Notes: generated from the letters alone by a model not told the origin. DNA of 32,134 nucleotides from Georgenia thermotolerans (GCF_009193185.1 NZ_VUKF01000049.1:1-32134), one strand, 5' to 3'; shown: positions 1 through 10,052, numbered from the stretch's first letter. Program-made: numbers and translations.

Positions 1-291
1 GCCCCGGCGCCCGCGCCGGCCCCCGCCGCGGCCGCGCCCGCCGCCGTGGGGGGTGGCGTCTGGGCCCGCCTGGCCCAGTGCGAGTCCGGCGGCAACCCCC
101 GGGCCGTGAGCCCCAACGGCCTGTACCACGGCCTGTACCAGTTCTCGGTGCAGACCTGGCGGGCCATGGGCGGCTCGGGCCTGCCCTCGCAGGCCTCGCC
201 CGCCGAGCAGACCCAGCGCGCCCAGGCGCTGCAGGCCCGCTCCGGCTGGGGCCAGTGGCCGGCCTGCTCCGCCAAGCTCGGCCTCCGCTGA
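1..291 (+). CDS. Resuscitation-promoting factor, C-terminal part (5' end outside window)
   Basis: This is the end of a secreted cell-wall hydrolase of the Rpf family, which cleaves peptidoglycan and helps dormant actinobacteria resume growth. The frame is open from base 1. It begins with an Ala-Pro linker (APAPAPAPAAAA), then an Rpf transglycosylase-like domain of about 75 residues. The domain starts at VWARLAQCESGGNP, and its Glu (codon 82-84) matches the catalytic Glu of the family. GLYHGLYQFSVQTWRAMGG follows, and the paired cysteines are CESGG and PACSAK. The domain sits at the very C-terminus, and ksgA and ispE lie just downstream. That is the RpfB position in many actinobacteria, so RpfB is likely, but the DUF348/G5 part that would prove it is not in the window. 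A strong hairpin follows the stop codon. Confidence 0.9.
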   Translation, partial: APAPAPAPAAAAPAAVGGGVWARLAQCESGGNPRAVSPNGLYHGLYQFSVQTWRAMGGSGLPSQASPAEQTQRAQALQARSGWGQWPACSAKLGLR

Positions 292-310
292 GACCGACCA
301 GCACTACTAC

Positions 311-347
311 CCGCGCGCGGGGCCTCGTCGTGAGGCCCCGCGCGCGG
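311..347 (+). terminator. Rho-independent-type hairpin after rpf
   Basis: A perfect 16-bp stem (311-326 with 332-347) closes a 5-nt loop, gtcgt. It starts 20 nt after the rpf stop. There is no T-tract, as is common in high-GC actinobacteria. It lies between convergent genes and may serve rpf and mug both. The rest of the gap, 348-451, shows nothing clear. Confidence 0.85.
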
Positions 348-451
348 CGGTGTGTGAGGGCACGGGGCGCAGGGGAGGTCTGGCCTTCGTCCCCGAGGCC
401 GGCGAGGTCCAGCCCCGGTCCCAGGGTGCCTCGGCCGACGGTTCGGCCGTG

Positions 452-1012
452 TCAGTCCAGCGCCGCGGCGCGCAGCTCACCGAACTTCGCCGCGAGCTCG
501 GGCAGCTGGTAGTGCGCGTTCAGCCCGCTCGGATTGGGCAGCACCCACACCCGCGCCGGCCCGAACCGCCCCTCCTGCGGGCCGAGGGTGGCCTTCGGAT
601 CGCCGACCGCCGCCCGGTACGCCGTGACGCCGAGGACGGCCAGCCACGCCGGCGAGTACCGCCGCACCTCCTCGCGGAGCCGCTCGCCACCCTGACGCAG
701 CTCGGTCCGGCCCAGCTCCGCGGCCGTCGCCGTGGCGCGGTCGACCACGTTGGTGATGCCCAGGCCCAGGCCGAGCAGCTCGTCCTGCTCGCAGGGCGCC
801 AGGAGCCGCGGCGTCATCCCGGAGCGGTGCAGCGCCGCCCAGAACCGGTTCCCGGGCCGGGCGAAGTGATGCCCGGTCCACGCCGAGTACAGGCCCGGGT
901 TGATGCCGCACAGGAGGACCCTGAGTCCCGGGGCGATCACCGGGGGAATGCTGCGGCCGGCGCAGGCCGCCAGCTCCTCCCGGCTCGGACGGGGCCGGCG
1001 CGTCGCGTTCAC
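452..1012 (-). CDS. mug: G/U mismatch-specific DNA glycosylase (Mug/UDG family 2)
   Basis: A DNA repair glycosylase that removes uracil or thymine mispaired with guanine. The 186-residue product has the family-2 active-site segment [20 protein letters not shown] followed by NRFW, and near the C-terminus the second motif [12 protein letters not shown], which inserts into DNA. The length fits the family. The reading frame stays open upstream into the antisense of ksgA, but similarity begins at about the GTG at 1012 ([14 protein letters not shown]). A -10-like CACACT lies 7 nt before this GTG (1020-1025), so a leaderless mRNA is possible. The gene is divergent from ksgA and convergent with rpf. 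Having mug wedged between rpf and ksgA is a local variation on the usual order. The function is sure from the motifs; the exact start is less so. Confidence 0.88.
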   Translation of the reverse strand: MNATRRPRPSREELAACAGRSIPPVIAPGLRVLLCGINPGLYSAWTGHHFARPGNRFWAALHRSGMTPRLLAPCEQDELLGLGLGITNVVDRATATAAELGRTELRQGGERLREEVRRYSPAWLAVLGVTAYRAAVGDPKATLGPQEGRFGPARVWVLPNPSGLNAHYQLPELAAKFGELRAAALD

Positions 1013-1072
1013 GTCCCCGAGTGTGCCCCGGCCGTCTCCGGGAGCGTGCGAGGGCCGCGGCGCCGCGCGGGT

Positions 1073-1078
1073 TAGGCT
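1073..1078 (+). promoter_or_regulatory. Putative leaderless -10 (TAGGCT) of ksgA
   Basis: TAGGCT fits the TANNNT consensus and ends 7 nt before the GTG at 1086. The transcript would therefore begin at or next to the start codon, and no Shine-Dalgarno sequence is present. Confidence 0.5.
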
Positions 1079-1085
1079 CGGCGCC

Positions 1086-2024
1086 GTGACTGCAGACGCC
1101 GCCCCGCCCGCCACCGGCCTGCTCGGGGCGGCGGACGTGCGCCGCCTCGCCGACGCCCTCGGCGTGCGGCCCACCAAGACCCTCGGGCAGAACTTCGTCC
1201 ACGACGCCGGCACGGTGCGCCGGATCGTGCGCACCGCCGGGGTCGAGCCCGGCGACGTCGTCCTCGAGGTCGGCCCGGGCCTGGGCTCGCTCACCCTGGC
1301 CCTGCTCGAGGCCGGGGCGAGCGTCGTCGCCGTCGAGATCGACCCGCCGCTGGCCCGGGCACTGCCGGCCACCGTCGCCGCGCGCATGCCCACGGCCGCC
1401 GACCGGCTGGCCGTGCTGCCGGCCGACGCCCTGACCGTGACCGGGCCGCAGATCCTGCCCGCCCCGCCGGCCCTGACCGGCGCGCCGGTGGTGCCGACCC
1501 GGCTCGTGGCCAACCTGCCCTACAACGTGGCCGTCCCCGTGCTGCTCACGCTGCTCGAGCGGCTGCCCAGCCTGGAGTCCGTGCTCGTCATGGTCCAGGC
1601 CGAGGTGGCCGACCGCATCGCCGCCCCGCCCGGCTCGCGCACCTACGGCGTGCCGTCGGTCAAGGCCGCCTGGTACGCCGAGGCCTCCCGCGCCGGGACC
1701 GTGTCCCGGTCGGTGTTCTGGCCGGTGCCCAACGTCGACTCCGCGCTCGTGCGCCTGACCCGCCGCGAACCTCCCGCCACCACGGCCACCCGCGAGGAGG
1801 TCTTCGCGGTCGTCGACGCCGCCTTCGCCCAGCGCCGCAAGACCCTGCGGGCCGCGCTGGCCGGCTGGGCCGGCTCGGCCGCCGCGGCCGAGGCCGCGCT
1901 CGTGGCCGCCGGCGTCGACCCCACCGTGCGGGGCGAGCGGCTCGCCGTCGCCGACTTCGCGCGCATCGCCGAGCACCGCCCGGCGGGCGCACCTGCCGCC
2001 CCCTCTGGCACGCTGGGCCGGTGA
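1086..2024 (+). CDS. rsmA: 16S rRNA (adenine(1518)-N6/adenine(1519)-N6)-dimethyltransferase
   Basis: KsgA/RsmA dimethylates two adjacent adenines in helix 45 of 16S rRNA using SAM, late in 30S assembly. The 312-residue product shows [11 protein letters not shown] at the N-terminus, SAM motif [20 protein letters not shown] (about residues 57-75), the acidic motif [10 protein letters not shown], and the adenine-binding NLPYN (about 143-147). The C-terminal helical part carries [12 protein letters not shown]. The GTG at 1086 was chosen because a -10-like TAGGCT sits 7 nt before it and the family N-terminus follows shortly. The stop overlaps the ispE start as GTGA (2021-2024), implying translational coupling. 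The rpf-ksgA-ispE neighbourhood is standard in actinobacteria. Confidence 0.96.
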   Translation: MTADAAPPATGLLGAADVRRLADALGVRPTKTLGQNFVHDAGTVRRIVRTAGVEPGDVVLEVGPGLGSLTLALLEAGASVVAVEIDPPLARALPATVAARMPTAADRLAVLPADALTVTGPQILPAPPALTGAPVVPTRLVANLPYNVAVPVLLTLLERLPSLESVLVMVQAEVADRIAAPPGSRTYGVPSVKAAWYAEASRAGTVSRSVFWPVPNVDSALVRLTRREPPATTATREEVFAVVDAAFAQRRKTLRAALAGWAGSAAAAEAALVAAGVDPTVRGERLAVADFARIAEHRPAGAPAAPSGTLGR

Positions 2025-3025
2025 CGCCCAAGGTCCAGGTCCGCGCGCCGGGGAAGATCAACCTCGCCCTGCACGTGGGCCCGCCGCGCCCGGACGGCTA
2101 CCACCCGCTGGCGACCCTCTTCCAGGCCGTGTCCCTCTACGAGGAGGTCCTGGCCGAGGCGGCCGACGACGTCACCCTCACCATCCACGGCCGCGGCGCC
2201 GACCTGCCCACCGACGCGACCAACCTCGCCGTGCGCGCCGCGCAGCTCCTGCGCGAGACCAGCGGGGTCGAGCGGGGCGTTTCGCTGACGCTGACCAAGG
2301 AGGTCCCCGTGGCCGGCGGCATGGCCGGCGGGTCGGCCGACGCCGCCGCCACGCTGCTGGCCTGCGACCAGCTGTGGGGTACCGGGCTGGGCCGGGAGGA
2401 GCTGGCCGAGCTGGCCGGCGAGCTCGGCGCCGACGTGCCCTTCGCGCTCACGGGCCTGTCCGCCATGGGCACCGGCCGCGGGGACCTGCTCACCCCGGTC
2501 ATGAGCCGCGGCACCTACCACTGGGTGCTGGCCGTCCAGGCCGAGGGGCTGTCCACCCCCGCGGTCTTCCGCGAGTTCGACGCTCTGCGCGGCTTCTCGC
2601 CCGACGGCGCCGCTCGCGGCGGCGGCGTTCCCGGTGCGCACAGCGGCGGCGGCGCGGACGTCGCCGGTGCCGACAGCGCCGGAGGTGCGGGGGAGGCGCC
2701 CCGGGTGGACCCGGCGCTGCTGTCGGCGCTGCTCTCCGCCGACCCGCTCGTCCTCGCCCGGCACCTCAGCAACGACCTGCAGGAGCCGGCGCTGGAGCTG
2801 CGCCCGGAGCTCGGCGACGTGCTGGCCGCCGCCGACCGGGCCGGCGCGCTGGCCGCCGTCGTCTCGGGGTCCGGGCCCACCGTCGCCGCGCTGGCGCTGG
2901 ACGCCCCCCACGCCGCCAGCGTCGCCGGGGTGATGCGCGCGGCCGAGGTGGCCGGCGAGATCCTCACCGTCACCGGGCCGGTGCCCGGCGCGCGGGTGCT
3001 CGAGCACGTCCACGGCCGGCGGTAG
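2021..3025 (+). CDS. ispE: 4-diphosphocytidyl-2-C-methyl-D-erythritol kinase
   Basis: IspE phosphorylates CDP-methylerythritol with ATP in the MEP pathway of isoprenoid synthesis. The 334-residue GHMP kinase has the N-terminal [14 protein letters not shown], the ATP-binding loop [14 protein letters not shown] (about residues 96-109) and the C-terminal glycine motif [11 protein letters not shown]. The GTG start overlaps the ksgA stop by 4 nt, so the two genes form an operon. Residues of about 195-228 form a Gly/Ala-rich, low-complexity insert ([20 protein letters not shown]) that is not part of the conserved fold, probably a surface loop. A short hairpin follows the stop at once. Confidence 0.95.
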   Translation: MTPKVQVRAPGKINLALHVGPPRPDGYHPLATLFQAVSLYEEVLAEAADDVTLTIHGRGADLPTDATNLAVRAAQLLRETSGVERGVSLTLTKEVPVAGGMAGGSADAAATLLACDQLWGTGLGREELAELAGELGADVPFALTGLSAMGTGRGDLLTPVMSRGTYHWVLAVQAEGLSTPAVFREFDALRGFSPDGAARGGGVPGAHSGGGADVAGADSAGGAGEAPRVDPALLSALLSADPLVLARHLSNDLQEPALELRPELGDVLAAADRAGALAAVVSGSGPTVAALALDAPHAASVAGVMRAAEVAGEILTVTGPVPGARVLEHVHGRR

Positions 3026-3027
3026 GG

Positions 3028-3049
3028 GCACGGCCGCTCGAGGCCGTGC
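3028..3049 (+). terminator. Short hairpin after ispE
   Basis: An 8-bp perfect stem, GCACGGCC with GGCCGTGC, around a 6-nt loop begins 2 nt after the ispE stop. There is no T-run. It is a plausible end of the ksgA-ispE transcript. Confidence 0.5.
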
Positions 3050-3118
3050 GCGCGCCGGTGTGCCCGGAACCGCACGCGCGGCGCCGCCCCCGATTCCGCG
3101 CCCACCGGGCCCGCCTGC

Positions 3119-3124
3119 GACACT
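3119..3124 (+). promoter_or_regulatory. Possible -10 (GACACT) before the ABC-F leader ORF
   Basis: GACACT ends 7 nt before the GTG at 3132, the same spacing seen before ksgA. It lacks the initial T of the consensus, so it is weak evidence for a leaderless start. Confidence 0.3.
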
Positions 3125-3131
3125 GGAACCC

Positions 3132-3169
3132 GTGACGACTCTCAGCCAGCCCGCCGGCGGTGGGCGCTA

Positions 3170-3170
<1 letters not shown>
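3132..3170 (+). CDS. Possible 12-residue leader peptide upstream of the ABC-F gene
   Basis: A short ORF, VTTLSQPAGGGR, starts at a GTG placed 7 nt after a -10-like hexamer. It ends in a TAG that overlaps the ABC-F GTG by one base (TAGTG). If translated, ribosomes ending here could restart on the ABC-F gene. Leader peptides are known regulators of some ABC-F resistance genes, but nothing here resembles an attenuator hairpin, so the role would be coupling only. It is too short to judge by codon use and may be chance. Confidence 0.3.
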
Positions 3171-5068
<1,898 letters not shown>

Positions 5069-5071
5069 GGG

Positions 5072-5629
5072 TCAGACCGCCTCGAAGGGCAGCAGCAGGC
5101 GGCGCAGCAGGTCGCGCAGCTGGGTCCGCTCGCCCGGGGTGAGCGCGGCGAGCAGGTCGCGCTCGGAGTCCAGCAGGGTCGACATCGCCGCGTCCACGCG
5201 GGCCTTGCCCTCGGCGGTCAGGCGGACCTTGACCACCCGGCGGTCGGTGGTGTCGGCCGAGCGCACCACGAGGCCGTGGCCGACCATCCGGTCGATCCGG
5301 TTGGTCATGGTGCCGGAGGAGACGAGGGTCTCGGCGATGAGCCGCCCGGGGGTCAGCTCGTAGGGCTCGCCGGCGCGGCGCAGCGCGGAGAGGACGTCGA
5401 ACTCCCAGGCCTCCACGCCGTGCTCGGTGAAGGCGTGCCGGCGGGCCAGGTCGAGGTGGCGCGCCAGCCGCGAGACGCGCGAGAAGACGTGCAGCGGCAT
5501 CGGGTGCAGGTCGGGGCGCTCGCGCTGCCAGGCGCTGACGATCCGGTCGACCTCGTCCTGGGTGGCGCGCACGCCGGCAGCCGCGCCAGGGGATGCCCCG
5601 GCCCGGTCTCCCGGCTGCGCTGCGCTCAT
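5072..5629 (-). CDS. MarR-family transcriptional regulator
   Basis: A 185-residue winged-helix repressor or activator, acting as a dimer on DNA. The core is LARRHAFTEHGVEAWEFDVLSALRR, then the recognition region LTPGRLIAETLVSSGTMTNRIDRM and the wing VVRSADTTDRRVVKVRLTAEG, followed by a C-terminal dimer helix. The N-terminal 25 residues are Ala/Gly-rich and variable. The ATG at 5629 is preceded on its strand by a good -10 (TAATCT, 6 nt away), so the mRNA is probably leaderless. A 12-bp palindrome lies just upstream of that -10 and is probably its own operator. The gene follows the ABC exporter genes on the same strand after 62 nt, so it may regulate that exporter. The ligand is unknown. Confidence 0.9.
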   Translation of the reverse strand: MSAAQPGDRAGASPGAAAGVRATQDEVDRIVSAWQRERPDLHPMPLHVFSRVSRLARHLDLARRHAFTEHGVEAWEFDVLSALRRAGEPYELTPGRLIAETLVSSGTMTNRIDRMVGHGLVVRSADTTDRRVVKVRLTAEGKARVDAAMSTLLDSERDLLAALTPGERTQLRDLLRRLLLPFEAV

Positions 5630-5635
5630 CCCCCG

Positions 5636-5653
5636 AGATTACTCGACGTCGAG
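5636..5653 (-). promoter_or_regulatory. marR promoter with overlapping palindromic operator
   Basis: On the minus strand, TAATCT (5641-5636) is a -10 element 6 nt before the ATG. Adjoining it, 5642-5653 is the perfect 12-bp palindrome CTCGACGTCGAG, in the spacer between -10 and -35. The position and symmetry suit a MarR dimer site for autorepression; this is inference. Confidence 0.55.
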
Positions 5654-5691
5654 ATACTTTCGTCGGACCCGCACCACGGGGGGAGGGCTGC

Positions 5692-6900
5692 TCAGCCGCG
5701 CAGGGCGTCGGCGAGCTTCATCCGTCCGCCGGTGTGCAGCACCCCGCGCCGGTACACCCGCGCCGCGACCCACACCAGCAGCGGGATGGTGGCCAAGGCG
5801 ATCACGGCGGCCAGCGCCAGCTCCCAGCCGGCGAGCGCGCCGAAGGCCTCGCGCACCGGCATCATGAACGGCGCGAAGAACGGCACCTGGGAGAGGATCC
5901 GCACGGCCGTGCCGTCGGGGTCGTTGGGCACCAGGAACATCGTCACGTAGTAGGGGATGAAGAGCATGAACATCAGCGGGGTGGTCACCGTGCCGATGTC
6001 CTCCTGGCGTGAGACGAGCGCCGCGAAGCCGCCGAAGAGCAGCGCGAAGATCGCGTAGCCGAGCAGGAACCAGACGACCATCATCGCCAGGGACGCGCCG
6101 AGGTCGATCTCCAGGCCGTCCATCAGGCCGACGGCGCTGGCCGCGATCGCCATCGCCCCGCCGAGCACCACGACCTGGAACAGGCCGTAGAGGCCGATCC
6201 CGAGGATCTTCCCGGCCAGCAGGTGGGTGGGCCGGATCGTCGCGAGGAGGATCTCCACCACGCGGGAGGTCTTCTCCTCCACCACGCCCATGGCGATGAG
6301 GGTGCCGGAGCCGATGAGGGCGAAGAGGAGCACCGAGATCATCGCCATGGCGATGCCGTAGGTCGGCCCGTCGAAGCCGGGGTTGCCGTCGTCCTCGGCC
6401 AGGGACTCCACGGTCGGGGTCGCGCCGGCCATCGCCTCGCTGAACGCGGCCGGGTCGCCGCCGAGGTCGCTGACCTGCTGGGCGAGGACGAAGGACTGCG
6501 TGGCGGTGGTGACCAGGGCGAGCAGCTCGGGGTCGGCGGTGTCGGCGACGAGCACGGTCGGTGCCGCGGGGTCGCCGTCGAGGAAGGCGTCGAGCTTGTC
6601 GTCGGTGTCGCCCGCCAGGGCCGCCTCGGCGGCGTCGCGGGTCATGGTGATGACCTCGACCTCGGTCTGCTGGCCGGCTGCTCCCGCCCGCAGCCCCTCG
6701 CCCAGCGCCGCGGTGGAGTCGGACACGGCGACCGTGAGCGCGGGGGCGTCGTCGTCGCGGTTGAGGAAGTACCCGCCGACCACGGCGGCGACGACGATGA
6801 CGACCAGCATGACGGCCATCGAGATGATGTTCGCCTTGGTCATCATGCGGGTCTTGACCTCGCGGCCGGCGACCATCCAGACGGTGCTCAGGGCGCTCAC
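5692..6900 (-). CDS. ABC-2 type exporter permease, NatB-like
   Basis: A 402-residue membrane subunit of an ABC exporter, similar in architecture to NatB of Na+ export systems. One N-terminal membrane helix (about residues 25-46, ISMAVMLVVIVVAAVVGGYF) is followed by an extracytoplasmic domain of about 150 residues. Five or so helices then run from about residue 198, including GSGTLIAMGVVEEKTSRVVEI, the EEKTSR motif of this permease class. The GTG start at 6900 overlaps the stop of the ATPase gene as GTGA, so the two genes are translationally coupled. The reading frame continues upstream, but only as antisense-like Arg-rich sequence inside the ATPase gene. The substrate (Na+, drug or peptide) cannot be decided. 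Confidence 0.9.
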   Translation of the reverse strand: MSALSTVWMVAGREVKTRMMTKANIISMAVMLVVIVVAAVVGGYFLNRDDDAPALTVAVSDSTAALGEGLRAGAAGQQTEVEVITMTRDAAEAALAGDTDDKLDAFLDGDPAAPTVLVADTADPELLALVTTATQSFVLAQQVSDLGGDPAAFSEAMAGATPTVESLAEDDGNPGFDGPTYGIAMAMISVLLFALIGSGTLIAMGVVEEKTSRVVEILLATIRPTHLLAGKILGIGLYGLFQVVVLGGAMAIAASAVGLMDGLEIDLGASLAMMVVWFLLGYAIFALLFGGFAALVSRQEDIGTVTTPLMFMLFIPYYVTMFLVPNDPDGTAVRILSQVPFFAPFMMPVREAFGALAGWELALAAVIALATIPLLVWVAARVYRRGVLHTGGRMKLADALRG

Positions 6901-7877
6901 GCGGCCACCTCCGCCCGGGCGCGGCGGGAGCGGGGATCGTCGTCCGGCGGTGGCGCCTCGCCGTCGCCGGCGGAGACGACGTGCCGGAACAGGTCCGTCA
7001 GCGTCGGGCGCACGGGGGCGAACTCGCGCACCGCGCCGAGCTCGAGGGCGCCGGCGAGCAGCCGCTGCTCGGTGCCCGCGGCGTCGTCGAGCTCCACGAC
7101 GACGGCGCCGGGCCGCTCGGGCACCGCGGAGGCGGTCACCCCGGGGAGGGCGTCGGCCCACGCCCGCACGACGGCGGGATCGGCGGCGACGTCAAGCAGC
7201 CAGCGCGGGCGGTCGGTCGTGCGCAGCTCCTCGATGGTGCCCAGGGCCTCCATCTGGCCGGCGCGGACGATGCCGACGCGGTCGCACAGCCGCTCGACGA
7301 GGTCGAGCTGGTGGGAGGAGAAGATCACCGGCACGCCGGCGTCGGCGCGCTCGCGCAGCACGGCGGACATGACGTCCACGGCCACGGGGTCCAGGCCGGA
7401 GAAGGGCTCGTCGAGGACGAGGATGTCGGGGGAGTGCACGAGGGCGGCGGCGAGCTGGACGCGCTGCTGGTTGCCCAACGAAAGCTTCTCGACGTTGTCC
7501 CCGCGGCGGGCGCCGACGCCCAGGCGGTCGGTCCAGTACTCGGTGGCGGCGGCGGCCTCGCCCGGGCTCATGCCGTGCAGGCGGGCAAGGTACGTCAGCT
7601 GCTCGCCCACCTTCATCTTCGGGTACAGGCCGCGCTCCTCGGGCATGTACCCCACGTGGCGGCGCGCCTCGAGGTCGAGCTCGACGCCGTTCCAGCGCAC
7701 CTGGCCGGAGTCGGCCGCGAGCACGCCGAGCATGATGCGCATGGTGGTCGTCTTGCCCGCCCCGTTGGAGCCGACGAAGCCGAAGATCTCCCCGGCGCGC
7801 ACGTCGAAGGTCATGTCGCGCAGCGCGCGGAGGCTGCCGTAGCTCTTGTTGAGGTGGTCGATCTCGAGCGTGCTCAT
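6897..7877 (-). CDS. ABC exporter ATP-binding protein, NatA-like
   Basis: A 326-residue ATPase that powers the adjacent permease. It has Walker A GSNGAGKTTTMRIML, a Q-loop region YMPEERGLYP, an LSLGNQQRVQLAAAL signature (the LSxGxQQ variant common in this exporter class), Walker B ILVLDEPFSGLDP and the H-loop SSHQLD. After about residue 220 there is a C-terminal extension like DUF4162. I chose the ATG at 7877 (MSTLEIDHLNKSYG) because GGCGGA lies 9 nt upstream and the family begins there; an in-frame ATG at 7886 touches the same GGCGGA. It overlaps the permease start by 4 nt. The upstream 136-bp gap holds a small inverted repeat. Confidence 0.92.
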   Translation of the reverse strand: MSTLEIDHLNKSYGSLRALRDMTFDVRAGEIFGFVGSNGAGKTTTMRIMLGVLAADSGQVRWNGVELDLEARRHVGYMPEERGLYPKMKVGEQLTYLARLHGMSPGEAAAATEYWTDRLGVGARRGDNVEKLSLGNQQRVQLAAALVHSPDILVLDEPFSGLDPVAVDVMSAVLRERADAGVPVIFSSHQLDLVERLCDRVGIVRAGQMEALGTIEELRTTDRPRWLLDVAADPAVVRAWADALPGVTASAVPERPGAVVVELDDAAGTEQRLLAGALELGAVREFAPVRPTLTDLFRHVVSAGDGEAPPPDDDPRSRRARAEVAA

Positions 7878-7936
7878 CGGGTCCATTCCGCCGGGCAGGC
7901 CCGGCACTCGGCCGTCCCGGGCCCCCGCACCAGAAA

Positions 7937-7953
7937 CGGACTGATTCTGTCCG
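7937..7953. promoter_or_regulatory. Inverted repeat upstream of the ABC exporter operon
   Basis: CGGAC-N7-GTCCG lies about 60 nt before the ATPase start. On the minus strand, TTGCCT lies just upstream as a possible -35. It could be an operator. It does not match the palindrome before the MarR gene. Confidence 0.25.
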
Positions 7954-8013
7954 AGGCAAGGTACCAGCGTCGGTCAGGCTCTCGGCGTCCCCGTGCACGG
8001 AGTCGGGACCGGG

Positions 8014-9324
8014 TCAGGGGCGCGGCCCAGGCTCCGCGCGTGCCTGCCGCTCGGCGGCTTTGAGGTTGAGCTCGAGACCCAGCGTGATGGTGACCAGCGA
8101 GTCCGCGTGGGGGCCGTAGCCAGCGAGCGCGGAACGCAGCGCCGTCTCGTCGACCAGGTCGCGCCCGGCTAGGTCGGTGAGGTTGGCGCGCACGAGGTCC
8201 TGGATGGGGCCCGGGCGCCGGTAGGCGGACCGGATGCGTGCGTTCGCGTCCGGCCGGGCCGCGCCGGTCGGTAGGCGCAGCCGGTCGGCCGTCTTCCGCA
8301 CACGCGCCCGTGCCCCGCGGGCGAGCCGCGATGCGCCGGACTCGACGAGCGGGCCGCCGTGGAGCGTGGTGGGCAGGGAGAAGAGGCGCGGAAAGGCAGC
8401 CTTGAGGACCTCCTTGTAGAGGTGCTGGTCGTAGCGATAGCGCGGTGGGGCAGACAGCATGAAGTCCAGCCAGGCCCCGGTGAGGAACGGGGTGTTGATG
8501 CGGTAGTCGCGCAGCCGCCGGGTGCCGGTGTAGCAGCGCTGGCGGACCCCGTGGTCAAGCTGCTCGGGAAAGGTCAGGAGCTCGGCCGGGTGGAACGGCT
8601 CCGTGGGGATGTCAGCGGCCGGGTCGAATGTGTCCGGCAGCAGCGGAGCCGTCCCCGGGAGGAGGTGCACCTTCAGGAAGTCCTCGACGGCGGACGGCCA
8701 GTCCCAGACCTCGTCCTCCGCCGGCGCCCAGTCGCCGCTGACGGCGTCGCCGCACAGCCCGTCCCAGAAGGTGTTCTCCCGCCCCAGGCGAGTGTGGAGG
8801 AGGTAGCTGAGGTAGCGCTGGCCGAACGGGAAGGGCAGTGGGAGGTGACGGGCGAGGACGGAGCCGACCAGGCCCTCGGTCGTCCACTCGACGGAGGCGG
8901 TCTCGAGCCGTTCGTGGCGCACCCCGGCGGCCGCGGCCACGGCCGCGGCGAAGTCGTAGTCCCGCTCGCCCGGCATGCCGAAGGTGGCAGCCACGACCTC
9001 GGAGCGGTCGAAGTGCTCGAGCAGGCCGCCTAGGATCGCGCGGGAGTCCAAGCCGCCGCTGAGCAGCACCACCTGCTGACCGGTGCCCGGGCCGCGCTCC
9101 GCGCACTGCTCGATCGCGGAGTGCAGCGCGGTGACGCCGGCGCGCACCAGGTCACCCACGTCGACCTCGTCGGCCCGGAGCTTCGGTCGGCGCGACCAAT
9201 CGGCGAGCAGGGTGAGCGGCTCGTCCGGGTATGTGGGGACGAACCCGAATGCCAGGTATTTCTGGATGCGCTCGGCGTCCAGCAAGAACGCGGCGCTCTG
9301 CTCGGTCGCGACGTCGTCGGTCAT
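8014..9324 (-). CDS. Asparagine-synthase-like protein lacking the glutaminase domain
   Basis: A 436-residue protein with the C-terminal AMP-forming domain of asparagine synthetase. The PPi loop is VLLSGGLDSRAILGG (about residues 86-100), followed by DYDFAAAVAAAAG, a typical second helix, and GLCGDAVSGDW, the equivalent of the GxGxDE-type loop but without the Glu. The N-terminal Ntn-glutaminase domain is absent. Only the stretch YLAFGFVPTYPDEPLTLL recalls the end of that domain. Such proteins make amides or beta-lactams, or modify peptides or sugars, using ammonia or another amine. The ATG at 9324 has GGGGGT about 4 nt upstream, and a -10-like TACCGT (9364-9369) would give a leader of about 30 nt; an in-frame ATG at 9354 is the alternative. 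It stands alone between an exporter and a tetR gene. The substrate is unknown. Confidence 0.8.
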   Translation of the reverse strand: MTDDVATEQSAAFLLDAERIQKYLAFGFVPTYPDEPLTLLADWSRRPKLRADEVDVGDLVRAGVTALHSAIEQCAERGPGTGQQVVLLSGGLDSRAILGGLLEHFDRSEVVAATFGMPGERDYDFAAAVAAAAGVRHERLETASVEWTTEGLVGSVLARHLPLPFPFGQRYLSYLLHTRLGRENTFWDGLCGDAVSGDWAPAEDEVWDWPSAVEDFLKVHLLPGTAPLLPDTFDPAADIPTEPFHPAELLTFPEQLDHGVRQRCYTGTRRLRDYRINTPFLTGAWLDFMLSAPPRYRYDQHLYKEVLKAAFPRLFSLPTTLHGGPLVESGASRLARGARARVRKTADRLRLPTGAARPDANARIRSAYRRPGPIQDLVRANLTDLAGRDLVDETALRSALAGYGPHADSLVTITLGLELNLKAAERQARAEPGPRP

Positions 9325-9363
9325 AGGACCCCCGGTCGGTGCTTCGCTGCACATGTCGCCGGA

Positions 9364-9369
9364 ACGGTA
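9364..9369 (-). promoter_or_regulatory. Possible -10 (TACCGT) of the asparagine-synthase-like gene
   Basis: On the minus strand TACCGT sits 9 nt before ATG 9354 and 39 nt before the preferred ATG 9324. The same hexamer precedes the gene at 21915. Confidence 0.35.
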
Positions 9370-9410
9370 TCCCAGGACCGGTCAGCAGGTGACCGGTTTA
9401 CGCTTCGGCG

Positions 9411-10052
9411 TCAGCTCAGGGCAAGGGAGCTGAGCTGCGGCTCGCGCTCGAGGCCCTTGAGCCCGTTCCACGCCAGGTTGACCATGTGCGCGGCGACGAC
9501 GGTCTTGTCCGGGTGGCGCGCCTCGAGCCACCACTGGCCGGTCAGCGCGATGAGCCCGACGAGCATCTGGGCGTACATCGGCGCGGCGGCCGGGTCGAGG
9601 TGGCGGGCCCGGAACTGCTCGGCCAGCAGGTGCTCCACCTGGCTGGCGACGTCGCCGATGAGCGAGGAGAACGTGCCGGTGGCCTGGGCGACGGGGGAGT
9701 CGCGCACCAGGATGCGGAAGCCGTCGGTGTTGGCCTCGATGTAGTCCAGCAGCGCCAGGGCGGCCTTCTCCACGATCACCTTGGGGTGCCCGCCGGCGCC
9801 GAGCTGGTCGGTGAGCATCCCCAGCAGGCGCTGCACCTCGCGGTCGACGACGACGGCGTAGATGCCCTCCTTGCCGCCAAAATGCTCGTAGACCACCGGC
9901 TTGGAGACCTTCGCACGGGCGGCGACCTCCTCCACGCTGGTGCCCTCGAAGCCCTTCTCGGCGAAGAGCGCGCGGCTGACGGTGATGAGCTGCTCGCGGC
10001 GCTCGCTGCCGGTCATGCGCACCCGGGGGGCGCGCCTGCTGTCGGAGGACAC
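9411..10052 (-). CDS. TetR-family transcriptional regulator
   Basis: A 213-residue regulator with an N-terminal TetR helix-turn-helix: LITVSRALFAEKGFEGTSVE, then VAARAKVSKPVVYEHFGGKEGIY (about residues 23-66). The ligand-binding helices follow, ending WWLEARHPDKTVVAAHMVNLAWNGL in part. Position next to glmU, in the opposite direction, recalls the tetR-type gene near glmU in mycobacteria, so it may be part of the ancestral neighbourhood. The GTG at 10052 has a -10-like CATGAT 6 nt upstream (10059-10064) and would be leaderless; the in-frame ATG at 10016 (MTGSERREQL) is an alternative start. No operator palindrome is clear in 10053-10193. Its ligand is unknown. Confidence 0.9.
   Translation of the reverse strand: MSSDSRRAPRVRMTGSERREQLITVSRALFAEKGFEGTSVEEVAARAKVSKPVVYEHFGGKEGIYAVVVDREVQRLLGMLTDQLGAGGHPKVIVEKAALALLDYIEANTDGFRILVRDSPVAQATGTFSSLIGDVASQVEHLLAEQFRARHLDPAAAPMYAQMLVGLIALTGQWWLEARHPDKTVVAAHMVNLAWNGLKGLEREPQLSSLALS

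Noticed and set aside
1013-1513. Long N-terminal extension of the mug reading frame
   Set aside because: It runs antisense through ksgA and is Ala/Arg/Ser-rich without family similarity; the glycosylase fold starts after GTG 1012.
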